In this document: positions 1-8,241 of the stretch, in pieces
How positions within the stretch are numbered: the first letter of the stretch is position 1
Layout of the letters: the number at the start of each line of letters is the position of its first letter
Assembly: GCA_034687125.1 (NCBI GenBank)
Contig: JAQGBZ010000499.1
Location: forward strand, 1-39,255
Source of the DNA: Neelides folsomi
Lineage: Eukaryota; Arthropoda; Collembola; Neelipleona; Neelidae
DNA: 39,255 nt
Reading direction: 5' to 3'
Translations under genes and position numbers: made by a program
Notes under the pieces: generated by a model
Seen by the model: only the letters and a program-made list of their open reading frames with translations
Told to the model about the DNA's origin: nothing
Database searches by the model: none

Positions 1-2
1 AT

Positions 3-50
3 TTAGAAAGTGAAGATAGTGATGTCGACACAGAAGATGAGGGAAATTAA
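3..50 (+). CDS. Possible acidic C-terminal tail of a gene running off the left edge
   Basis: Reading from base 3, the frame gives LESEDSDVDTEDEGN followed by a TAA stop. Such Asp/Glu/Ser tails are common at the C-terminus of nuclear and transposon-derived proteins, but 15 residues are too few to name a family. Only the tail is in the window. It could be a chance open frame; the run of seven acidic residues among fifteen is the only support. Confidence 0.25.
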   Translation, partial: LESEDSDVDTEDEGN

Positions 51-166
51 AAGTTTGGGTCATTATGCGACAAATGTTTCTTTATCAAATATAAATCCTG
101 GCTAGTTTTAGAACCTCTCTTAGAACCACCCTCCAAAGCATTTCATTTCAAATCGGTGCCACTTGA

Positions 167-484
167 CAATATTTTTACTTTAAATTTAATGAGACTTATT
201 TACATTTAGCATCGAAAAATGAGAATTTGGAAGTTGTAAAACTTTTTATAGAAAAAGGAGCAAAGATTGATGCTTTAAGCAACTTGAATGAGACTCCTTT
301 ACATTTAGCGGCGAGTTATGGACGTTTGGAAATTGTAAAATTCCTAATAGAAAACGGAGCAAACATTGACGCTTTGACCAAATCGAATCAGACTCCTTTA
401 AATTCAGCAACAAGTGGTAGAAATTTTAAAGTTGTCAATTACCTTCTTGACAGAAAATCAGCAAACGGAAAAATTATTTTATAA
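167..484 (+). CDS. Ankyrin-repeat protein fragment (3' part)
   Basis: The frame is open from 167 to the TAA at 482-484. It encodes about three ankyrin repeats: a first with ETYLHLAS, a second with ETPLHLAASYGRLEIVKFLI and a third, weaker one with QTPLNSATSGRNFKVVNYLL. The helices and the GA-(K/N)-IDAL loops repeat every 33 residues, as expected for ankyrins, which bind other proteins. There is no good ATG; the frame starts after an in-frame TGA at 164-166, so this is either a terminal exon (possible acceptors at 193 or 208) or a broken gene. Arthropod genomes carry many such repeat genes and I cannot assign one. Its neighbours are transposon repeats, so decay is plausible. Confidence 0.6.
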   Translation, partial: QYFYFKFNETYLHLASKNENLEVVKLFIEKGAKIDALSNLNETPLHLAASYGRLEIVKFLIENGANIDALTKSNQTPLNSATSGRNFKVVNYLLDRKSANGKIIL

Positions 485-1057
485 TCTTCCCACATATAAA
501 AAATCCCTGACTAAAACATTGAAAAATAAACAAATTTAAATTTCTCATTGAAGTTAGAATGAATACGCATTTCCAATAGCGGAATCATTTGCAAATTAGT
601 AAGTGAATATAATAATAAGTAGTGCATACTTAAATTGGCAAGATAAAATTTTGATAGAATTTTGAGTTATTGTAACTCATGTTTTTAATAAATAATTATA
701 TATATCAGAAAGAAATTAACATTTAACTTTGGCAAAATTATTATTTGGTCTTATTTATTGCATAGATTATTAATTATTATTGTATTTGCAGTTATTATCA
801 TCGTTGATAGAATGAATTAAATTGATCAAACTAATTTTACGAGTTATTTACAAGACCCATCTGTACAACTGTTTTCAAAAAAATCTATTTTAAAAAGTTA
901 GGGTGAGTTAGTTTTGGAAAACGATTTTAAATAATTTTATTAATTTTTTATAGAAATGAAAATTAAGGGGCATTTTTCAACATTTATGGGGCACTCTGAA
1001 ACATTTATCTTATATGCAACTATATTCTACGCCACTAGCGCTATTAATAAAATAAAT
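485..1057. other. Intergenic, AT-rich, no gene seen
   Basis: AT-rich DNA with short A/T runs. I found no frame with domain content, no clear splice-bounded exon and no RNA gene. The right part leads into the CGGCTA minisatellite. Confidence 0.5.
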
Positions 1058-1210
1058 TCGGCTATCTTGGACGTCGGCTGGTCTGAAATTCGGCTATTCG
1101 GCCAGCTTAGACGTAGAATCTTCGGCTAACTTGGAGATTAGATAGGGCTTATAATGCTTAAGGAAAAACGTCGGCTATCTTGGACGTCGGCCTTCTGCTA
1201 ACTTGGATTT
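1058..1210 (+). repeat. Diverged minisatellite built on TCGGCTAnCTTGGACGT
   Basis: About five imperfect copies of one short unit occur at 1058, 1090, 1122, 1171 and 1193. The copies at 1058 and 1171 share 20 identical bases (TCGGCTATCTTGGACGTCGG); the others keep TCGGCTA or TCTGCTAACTTGG. G/C content is much higher than in the flanks. It abuts the palindromic GGGCAA repeat block and may belong to the same mobile unit. Confidence 0.6.
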
Positions 1211-1268
1211 GCCCACAATTGAACAATTTATCCTAGTTTTGGAAGCTTAAAAAACAACTGGAGCAGTG

Positions 1269-1820
1269 GGTCAAAGTCCAGAACGCGGGCCTGTTTCGGG
1301 CAAACCATTGCCCGAAAACGGGCAATGGTTGCCTCTTTTCGGGTAATGGTTGCCCGAAAAAAAGCAAAATTCCATATTTTGTCGGTCAATCTTCATATTT
1401 TAACGGGCAACGTTGCCCGTTTTGGGCAAATTTGTCTTTTTGAGGCAACATTGCCCAAAAACGAGCAATGGTTGCCTCTTTTCGGGCAATCATTGCCTCT
1501 TTTCGGGCAATCATTGCCTCTTTTCGGGCAATCATTGCCTCTTTTCGGGCAATCATTGCCCGAAAACGGGCAATGGTTGCCCGAAACAGGCCCGCGTCCT
1601 GGACTTTGACCAAGTTGCCCGTCAAAATATGAAAGTTGCCCTTTAAGATCTGAACTTTAATTTCATATTCTACACGTGATAAATAAAGTAGCTTATGAAT
1701 TTTAATATATATATTTATTAATTAAAATAATACACACACATCAAGGTGACAATTTTTATTAAAACTAATTGTAAGTACATACCTAAGATACCTACATAGT
1801 ATAAGTACATACCATACTCC
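1269..1820 (+). mobile_element. Left copy of an inverted repeat unit (GGGCAA block plus AAGATCTGAAC block)
   Basis: The outer end at 1269 begins GGTCAAAGTCCAGAACGCGG and is matched in inverted orientation at 5962, where the outer end is GGACTTTGACC. The outer part (1269-1640) is a mass of GGGCAA/TTGCCC palindromes. The inner part (1645-1820, 176 bp) is almost identical to the reverse complement of 5672-5849 (178 bp), differing mainly by a 2-bp indel. The two copies face each other with their GGTCAAAG ends outward, so they look like long terminal repeats of a 4.7-kb DNA element. Two elements inserted head to head is the alternative. I could not find a convincing target-site duplication. Confidence 0.6.
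1474..1557 (+). repeat. Four perfect tandem copies of a 21-bp unit
   Basis: The unit GCCTCTTTTCGGGCAATCAT+T (21 bp) starts at 1474, 1495, 1516 and 1537 with no change between copies. Each contains the half-palindromes GGGCAA and TTGCC, so the array can fold on itself. The flanks (1440-1473 and 1558-1590) carry decayed versions. Four identical units indicate recent slippage or unequal exchange within the larger repeat unit. Confidence 0.85.
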
Positions 1821-1967
1821 GAATCGAATATTCGATTCGTACGTGATGGTCGAATACCGAATATATTCTTATTCGCGACATCACTAGTAGTAACATTTAA
1901 TTTACAATAAAGATTTGGCGAGTGCAGTTTCTGAACCAATTTTAAAATAAACGGATTCTTGAACCAA

Positions 1968-2970
1968 TCAATGAATTGCAAAACAATTATTTTCAAGCTT
2001 TGTAATTAAACAATATTTATTTAAAAGGTGGATAGCATCTCTAAAATTATTAAATAAAAATTCTGGAATTTTTATATGCAATAAAAATGCACATTTATTT
2101 AAAACTTCTACTGATTTTGGATGTTCTTTCAATACTTTTTCAACTGAAATCATTAAAGTTTCAAATACGGTGGTGTATAATTCCAAAAAAATTTTAAATT
2201 TTACTTTTGTTCAATTTTATTGCCAATTCATTTAATTTTTCAAATAGACCCACAAACATTTTATTTTGAGGCGGGATATTCCAATGTATTTTATTTGGCA
2301 TTGATTTAAGTGTGTCTAATTTATTGGGAAATAGTAAAATAGAATTTGAACTGTGTGTTATGTCTTTGGCAGAATAAACTCTTTCTTCATTATTTTTTGG
2401 AATTTCAAATGCGGCTAACTATGTATTTGTAAATATAAATAAATTAACAATTGGATAAAAAATTATATTTGCATATTATATAAAATATTATTAGTAACAT
2501 TTCATACTCTATATTGTATTGTATTTACTATATAACAATTTACTGTTTACATTTTCAGTTTCCTGAAGTTCTATTTTGAAAATTTCATTAGCGACCAAAT
2601 TCCATTCAAGTTGTTTCAAATTTTTTATAACAAATGATAAAAAGGAAAAATTTTCATCAAAACCTGTATTATGAATTGCTCTTAAAGCATGGTCATAAGT
2701 TAATTTTGCAGATTTATCTAGGATCTCTTCATGAAATCTATGTTGACCGGTTTTCGCTACTTTTGGCCTGCATATTGCATACATATATTGAGAGTTTGGC
2801 TTGCATTATTGTTCGGGCTTTAATTAATATATACTATGACTTGCATTTATTCATGTGAATTGTTTATTTCTTCATACCAAAGTTGATGCGGTCTAATTCT
2901 CATTGAATATCTCTCTAACAAATAAATTTTATTATTGAACCAACAATTGTAACTAATTGTTTAATTTATT
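1968..2970 (-). pseudogene. Decayed minus-strand protein gene of unknown family
   Basis: Four coding-like blocks follow each other on the minus strand. Block 1 (2970-2847) reads to RIRPHQLWYEEINNSHE then stops. Block 2 (from an acceptor at about 2774 to about 2550) includes GQHRFHEEILDKSAKLTYDH and ELQETEN, followed by a GTAAAC donor. Block 3 (2418-2194) includes AAFEIPKNNEERVYSAKDI and PNKIHWNIPPQNKMFVGLFE. Block 4 (2186-1968) includes EHPKSVEVLNKCAFLLHI and ends at a stop. Blocks 2 and 3 join in phase. Blocks 3 and 4 lie in different frames with no room for an intron, so an A/T-run frameshift near 2190-2207 breaks the gene; no donor links block 1 to block 2. I do not recognise the protein. 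It sits between the facing inverted repeats and could be cargo of that element or a host relic. Confidence 0.45.
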
Positions 2971-3030
2971 ATTTATTGTAGAATTCTCCCTATAAATCTT
3001 CGTTAGGCGAAAAGACAAAAAGATTATACC

Positions 3031-3465
3031 TTATTCCATTGGAGTCGTGGTCGTGATTGCTGACTCGGTCTCCTTATTTATAAAATTGATGAATTTCATA
3101 TCCAGATCGGATGCTACAGCGTAATCCCGAATGTATTGTACACAAAAGGTAAAAACTGAGCCGTAAAAGAACAAAGTTTCGAACGAAAATGCAGAAACAA
3201 AGTTTAAGTAGTACACCGTATACCGGTAATTATAAACAAATACGGCTATTGCACGTTGGAAGGGTAAGTCCTTAGATGAAATGAAAATTCTCATATATAA
3301 AAACTGATTGTTAACTTCCATAGCGACCCGTTTGATATGAAAATTATTGTTTATAAGTTTATTATAAAAACCCTCATTTGATAATTCCAAATTGTCTATT
3401 TTAAGGCGAGTATGGTGGGGGTGGCGTCTCCAATTTCTGTTAAGAATTGTTCGGGAGTAAATCAC
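3031..3465 (-). CDS. Possible coding exon, unknown protein with hydrophobic aromatic segment
   Basis: A 435-bp open frame on the minus strand ends at TAA 3031-3033. It is long for such AT-rich DNA and uses many C-ending codons, which suggests true coding. Visible parts are a basic start (NRNWRRHPHHTRLKIDN), an ELSNEGFYNKLINNNFHIKR segment, a Tyr/Phe-rich stretch around FVYNYRYTVYYLNFVSAFSF that may be membrane-embedded, and a polar end ITTTTPME. The only start is a GTG next to a stop, so the 5' end is probably an exon boundary. No family is recognised. It lies just upstream, on the same strand, of the decayed gene at 1968-2970 and could be part of it. Confidence 0.3.
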   Translation of the reverse strand: MIYSRTILNRNWRRHPHHTRLKIDNLELSNEGFYNKLINNNFHIKRVAMEVNNQFLYMRIFISSKDLPFQRAIAVFVYNYRYTVYYLNFVSAFSFETLFFYGSVFTFCVQYIRDYAVASDLDMKFINFINKETESAITTTTPME

Positions 3466-3625
3466 TCAACAGTAAATTGTTCAAGTGGGTTTCAATCTCT
3501 TCGTCTCTTACACTTGAAGTGCTGAACATACAGTAATCACAATCAGAGCAAGATGACAATGGCGAGACTGGATGGAGCTGATAAGAGGGAGATGTTGGAA
3601 ATGGCGGAGATGGACAAGTGTTACA

Positions 3626-4040
3626 ACTAGTGCTCCGTTCGAAACAAAACGAGACGTAACTTGGACTATGAAATATGCAGTTTTGTTTCGTTTCAAAAAT
3701 TTTCAAAAAATAAATAGAATCTCAATTTTTATTTAAAATTTTAATTATGTATAAATAAATTTAATTTATTCAATGATATTCTAATACAAAATACAAATGT
3801 ATTCTTAGCCGAATTAATGGTTTGAATTAAATTATAATAAAAAAGTTTAATTATTATTAGTAAAAAGTGTATTAATTTTGAAAAATTCAATAAAAACTGG
3901 TACTTGTACTAATAAACTAATAGTATAACAAATTGAAAATATAACAAAAATAAATTTCGAAACTTTTCGAAACGATAAATCAAGGTTTCGTTTCGTTTCT
4001 AAAAAGTTTCGAAACTTTTCGTTTCGAACGGAGCACTAGT
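3626..4040. mobile_element. Small hAT-like non-autonomous element (MITE), perfect 20-bp inverted ends
   Basis: The left end ACTAGTGCTCCGTTCGAAAC (3626-3645) is the exact reverse complement of the right end (4021-4040). The TAGTGnTCCG-type terminus resembles hAT-family ends. Inside, TTTCGAAAC-type subterminal motifs repeat near both ends (for example 3955-4020), typical of transposase binding sites. The 415-bp body is AT-rich and has no transposase. I could not confirm an 8-bp target duplication: GTTACAAC on the left and GTATTGAG on the right do not match well, so the hAT assignment rests on the ends only. Confidence 0.75.
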
Positions 4041-5218
4041 ATTGAGTATAAATTGGTTTTATTGTTATTCTAAGCGTGGTTATAATGCAAAAATTTGCAC
4101 GTCCACTAATATTACAAGTTTTAATGTAAATAGTTTTCCTCTTCAACCGTTATATACAACTTTTATATTATATTTCATTTCAATACTTATAGCATCCCTC
4201 ATTATTATATTTGAAATAATTTAATTGTAACTTTTTATGATTAATTTAATAACGAAAAATAAGTTACCAATATACTCTCGAGTAGCCGAGTCAGTGCATT
4301 TGGTCTTTGTAACTTTATTTAGATTAACATAATTAAAATATATAGCTTTAACACAATCATGGTGATTTCATCCAAACCTCCTATAATTTTTAATCCTAAA
4401 ATTACAAAAATTTCGGTTACCTATGGTGACATGTTTAGCCTTTTTTACTCTATAAGTACTAATTAATAATTAATTTATAATTGTATAGAATATCCAATAG
4501 AAGTTTTTATTCAGAAGTTGTAGAGTTAAATTAAAAACAGTTCAGCTAATGACATGCTGCGAGGACATTAGTATAACTTGATATCTGTCTGTAGTATATC
4601 TATAATGAAATGCATTACATGGCTCCGGTTTGGCTCAATGCTGATTTCCTTGCTTTTCACATACCAAACCAATAGCATTACATACTTTGACATTTTTTTG
4701 ACATCCTGTCATTTCGGTTGTGTGATATTTAGGTTCACCAAAATATTTGTGAATATTCTTTAGGCCTTATACTATGAAGATAAAATATGGTAGGTTTTTA
4801 ATGGCAGGAAAGATAATAAAAATGTGGTGTAAACATTAAATGACTGGCCCTCATAGGTAGTTTAATTAAAATTAATATTAGTGAGTGTGATGAATATAGT
4901 AAATAAGAATATGATGGGCTTTGCAAATCTGTAAATAGCCTAATTCTCAATAAGATTTCTGATTGACTAAATATCTAAATGTGTTTATAGAATCAACTTA
5001 GATAAGAGTGGTTGTTGATAAATAAACTTTTATTCGTTATATGTACATTAAATAAATAAGGAACATCGTATTGTCTATTAACCGTTCCTAGATATTATTT
5101 CACATATCACACCACATCACAAAATTATTATTATTATATTTAATTAAAATTAGAGTTAGAGATTGAGCATCATCATTTTCAAACACTTGTAAATATTTTT
5201 GTGCCCACACTTCGTTAG
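4041..5218. other. AT-rich stretch without a supported gene
   Basis: Short open frames occur (for example 4042-4224 and 4578-4763) but are low-complexity Ile/Phe/Thr strings with no domain content. The last bases (5160-5218) act as the polypyrimidine/acceptor region of the death-domain exon. Nothing else is seen. Confidence 0.5.
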
Positions 5219-5421
5219 ATTAACTGGAGAAGAATAGGGGAAGTTCTAGCACCCAAAGATTTAGATCGTTTTGGGACATTTAATATTCTTGAATGTGACC
5301 CAACAGAATTTTTTTCTGAAATTCTCATAATATGGATCAATTGCAATGGAAGAAACGCAACTTTTCGAAAAACCGTCAGATTGTTCAGGGAAAAAAGATT
5401 AAATGCCATTGCAGGTGTTTG
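5219..5421 (+). CDS. Isolated exon encoding a death domain (3' end of a gene)
   Basis: After a clear acceptor (CACTTCGTTAG, AG at 5217-5218) the frame reads INWRRIGEVLAPKDLDRF, then CDPTEFFSEILIIWINCNGR, then NATFRKTVRLFREKRLNAIA, and stops at TGA 5419-5421. The order W..IG..L, DPT..FSEIL..W and G-NAT...L matches the six-helix death-domain fold used for protein-protein contacts in immune and apoptotic signalling (Pelle, Tube, IMD and FADD share it). The frame closes as AGV-stop, so it can be a terminal exon; a GT at 5415 would also allow splicing onward. No upstream exon of the same gene is visible, and transposon debris lies on both sides, so the gene may be broken. Confidence 0.65.
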
Positions 5422-5480
5422 AAATTTAGTTTAATTTAATTAAAATTAATTTAATTGAAATTTAATTGTTTGATTAGGTT

Positions 5481-5849
5481 AAGATCTGAACCTCAATTTC
5501 ATATTCTACACGTGATAAATAAAGTAGCTTATGAATTATACTTATGTAACACAAAAATTCTTCATTTATGTAATTATAATTATGTATTAATTTTAATTTT
5601 TTAATAAAAATTCATTTTGATGTTTGTTTATTATTTACCTAAATAAATATATTTTATATAGTAAAATTCTGGGAGTATGGTATGTACTTATACTATGTAG
5701 GTATCTTAGGTATGTACTTACAATTAGTTTTAATAAAAATTGTCACCTTGATGTGTGTGTATTATTTTAATTAATAAATATATATATGATAAAATTCATA
5801 AGCTACTTTATTTATCACGTGTAGAATATGAAATTAAAGTTCAGATCTT
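5481..5849. mobile_element. MITE-like element with 57-bp terminal inverted repeats
   Basis: The left end 5481-5537 starts AAGATCTGAACCTCAATTTC and matches the reverse complement of 5793-5849 at 55 of 57 positions. The shared block includes CTACACGTGATAAATAAAGT. The right half (5672-5849) is the copy that is inverted relative to 1645-1820. The element is AT-rich, encodes nothing, and runs directly into the GGGCAA block on its right. Confidence 0.7.
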
Positions 5850-5962
5850 AAAGGGCAACTTTCCTAATCTTGCGGGCAACGTCCATATTTTGTCGGGCAA
5901 CCTTCATATTTTAACGGGCAATGGTTGCCCGAAACAGGCCCGCGTCCTGGACTTTGACCAAA
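5672..5962 (-). mobile_element. Right copy of the inverted repeat unit, facing the copy at 1269-1820
   Basis: 5672-5849 is the near-identical inverted copy of 1645-1820. From 5850 outward it carries a shorter GGGCAA block (CGGGCAATGGTTGCCCG) and ends GCGTCCTGGACTTTGACC at 5962, the mirror of the left end at 1269. The number of GGGCAA repeats differs strongly between copies: about 110 bp here against about 370 bp on the left. Its outer edge lies 85 bp from the first visible threonine aldolase exon. Confidence 0.6.
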
Positions 5963-6047
5963 ATACTATGTTAGTTTTGAATGATTTAAAATCTAAATAA
6001 ATTTTGATACAAAATTAGCAAGTAAATACATCTAAAAACATTAACAG

Positions 6048-6928
6048 GTGGGTGAGATTGGTCGAGAATATTCGATTCCTTTGCATATGGACGGAGCTCG
6101 TTTATTTAATGCAGTTTACGCGTCCAATGTCCCAGCCACAAGAATCGTCCGAGATTTTTCTTCCGTAACAGTTTGTTTGAGTAAAAATCTTGGAGCTCCA
6201 GCTGGTTCTGTTCTGGTTGGAAATTCCAATTTTATTGCCCAGTAAGATCATTTATTGTCAATCGCAATTAAATACAATATTTGGATTTGATTTTAGATAA
6301 TTTAGAATCAATAAACCGTTACCGCTTAATTTAATATTTGTTGGATATTTCTCTGGATTTAGGGCTCGAAGACTAAGAAAAGCTCTTGGAGGCGGAATGA
6401 GACAAGTTGGGATTTTGGCTGCTGCTGGAATATTCGCTATTGAAAGAATGGAAGGGATAATCAAAGCGGATCATGCGAATACAAAAATGATTGCTCAATC
6501 TGTTTATGAACTTCAATCCCCCGTCCTTTCAGTTCAACTCGACAAGGTTGAGACGAACATTTTGATGTTGAACACAAATGGAGTTTCAGCCCAGGAATTC
6601 TGCGAACGTCTGACCACAATTGGCGAAGGGGAAAAGGAAACTCTAGGGAGTTCTATCGGAGTTTTGGCTTTTCCGCGTACGGAAACTCAACTGAGGATGG
6701 TTCTCCATTGTGACATTTCAAAAGATATGGCAGGAAAAGCAGCTCAAAAAATTGGATATGTTGCTCAAGGTCTTAACATATTGATTTTATTCTATATATT
6801 TTTGAAAATCAGATTAATATTTATTCATTAATTACAATTATTTTATATTATTTTACATGTATATAAAAATGTTTAATAATTCATTAACTTAATTTTGTTT
6901 AGAATTCGCATCAAGAATTGGAAAATAA
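6048..6928 (+). CDS. Low-specificity L-threonine aldolase, C-terminal half only
   Basis: This PLP enzyme of the beta-eliminating lyase group cleaves L-threonine or L-allo-threonine to glycine and acetaldehyde. Three exons join in phase: 6048-6241, 6363-6769 and 6903-6928, giving 207 codons plus a part codon and a TAA at 6926. Exon 1 holds PLHMDGARLFNA, with the conserved Asp and Arg near PLP, and VCLSKNLGAPAGSVLVG, whose Lys (codon 6183-6185) is the PLP lysine. Exon 2 holds RRLRKALGGGMRQVGILAAA. The end AQEFASRIGK fits the family. Family members are about 350-400 aa, so roughly 150 N-terminal residues are missing. The acceptor AACAG at 6043-6047 shows upstream exons once existed. An AATAAA lies at 6944. 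The last intron uses a weak GTCTTA donor. Confidence 0.85.
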
Positions 6929-6943
6929 TGGAAAAGATCGAGA

Positions 6944-6949
6944 AATAAA
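6944..6949 (+). terminator. Candidate poly(A) signal of the threonine aldolase gene
   Basis: AATAAA lies 15 bases after the stop codon at 6926-6928. This hexamer is the usual animal cleavage signal, but in DNA this AT-rich it also occurs by chance. Confidence 0.35.
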
Positions 6950-8241
6950 ATGCCAATATTTATTTTGGTTTTAATTCACGTCATTTCGCATAAATTCATT
7001 AACCAATTAACGCGGTCGTGATTATTTTTACCACGATTGATCCATGTGGCCAATTTAGCTAAACGTACAACCTAACTGAAGATCTTTAAACCCTCATTTA
7101 GCTCACTGAGAATTGGAATTAATTGAGAATTTATAAATATTTTTACCATTATTAAAATTAAAGTTAAAGTTTGTCAACACAGCAGCATTGGACTTGAAAA
7201 TGGTAATGAACTGGAAGCTCCAATTATCACCTTAACTAACGACTGAATACATTCCCAATTAGAAGATTTTTGTATTGTCCAGGACCTTGTAATAACTCAC
7301 CTGCTAATTAAAAGTTGGTCGAAAGGGATGGAAAAAATCATCAAGTCTCTTTGAACCGTGAGACGCCATAATGATCTTTAATCACTCTCTTAGCGCCCAC
7401 ATCACTCACAATGAAGAGTTAATGAATGCAAAACCGCAAAACCTGACTTTTGAAATCAACTTTGTTTTCCTTCACCAACTTGCAATTTTGCAATATAACT
7501 AACATTAAGCTAATACAAATAATGTTTATATCCTTCATTACATATTCCCACTACCGACCATTAAATGTAAAAGTCATAAACTTTTGTAGTAATACCATTT
7601 ACTTTCTTATTTTAAACACACTTGTATATTGAGTTTGAACACAGAACATTAAGGAAATGGAATCATAGGTACTTATATCAATTAGCTCAAATATCTCATA
7701 AATACAGAGGTGATGTTCCTAGATAATGTGTTTTTAACAAAGTTAAATCAATTGTATATAATTTTATTTTACACGTCATTTGTTTTCGAATAATTCTACA
7801 TACAACATATCGCTATTTTCGTTTATTATGCCTCTTTTTAACTACGCAAACTTCAACAATGTTTTTAAATATAAATATAAGTGCCCAATAGGTAAGCCAG
7901 AATAAACTTAAGCATTTAGCTTTTAATAAGCATGAACATGACTCTATGTAGATATACATACATGAGTATTTTAGAATCGTATCGATAGATAGATAGTTAA
8001 TTATACAATAGTTTTTAAGCATCTTGTGTGTTATTTGTTATTTTTGATCTTCCTTCACGTTCAATGAGAATCAGTTCATCCATATTGATCATAATGAATA
8101 TGAAAGGAACCATTTATTAAACTCATGTTGAGGATGATGCTCATTGAGCCATTAATGAGCCTAATTTAATTTGGCACATGAAGGAGTCGTGGAAGAACGG
8201 ACCAACTCCACTTTCTTCGCCCTCACAATTTGGACAGGAGA
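6950..8241. other. Intergenic between threonine aldolase and otopetrin
   Basis: No supported gene. The stretch should contain the 3' end of the aldolase transcript and the promoter and 5' UTR of the otopetrin gene. I see no TATA box at the right place. Short frames at 7450-7632 (+) and 7813-8022 (-) have no domain content. Confidence 0.5.

Noticed and set aside
1474..1557. CRISPR-like look of evenly spaced short repeats
   Set aside because: Units are directly adjacent without spacers, and the DNA is eukaryotic. It is a minisatellite.
1325..1646. Open frames on both strands in the GGGCAA block
   Set aside because: The proteins are repeats of SGNHCLF or RKEAMIA made by the 21-bp palindromic array; both strands are open for the same reason. 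No domain.
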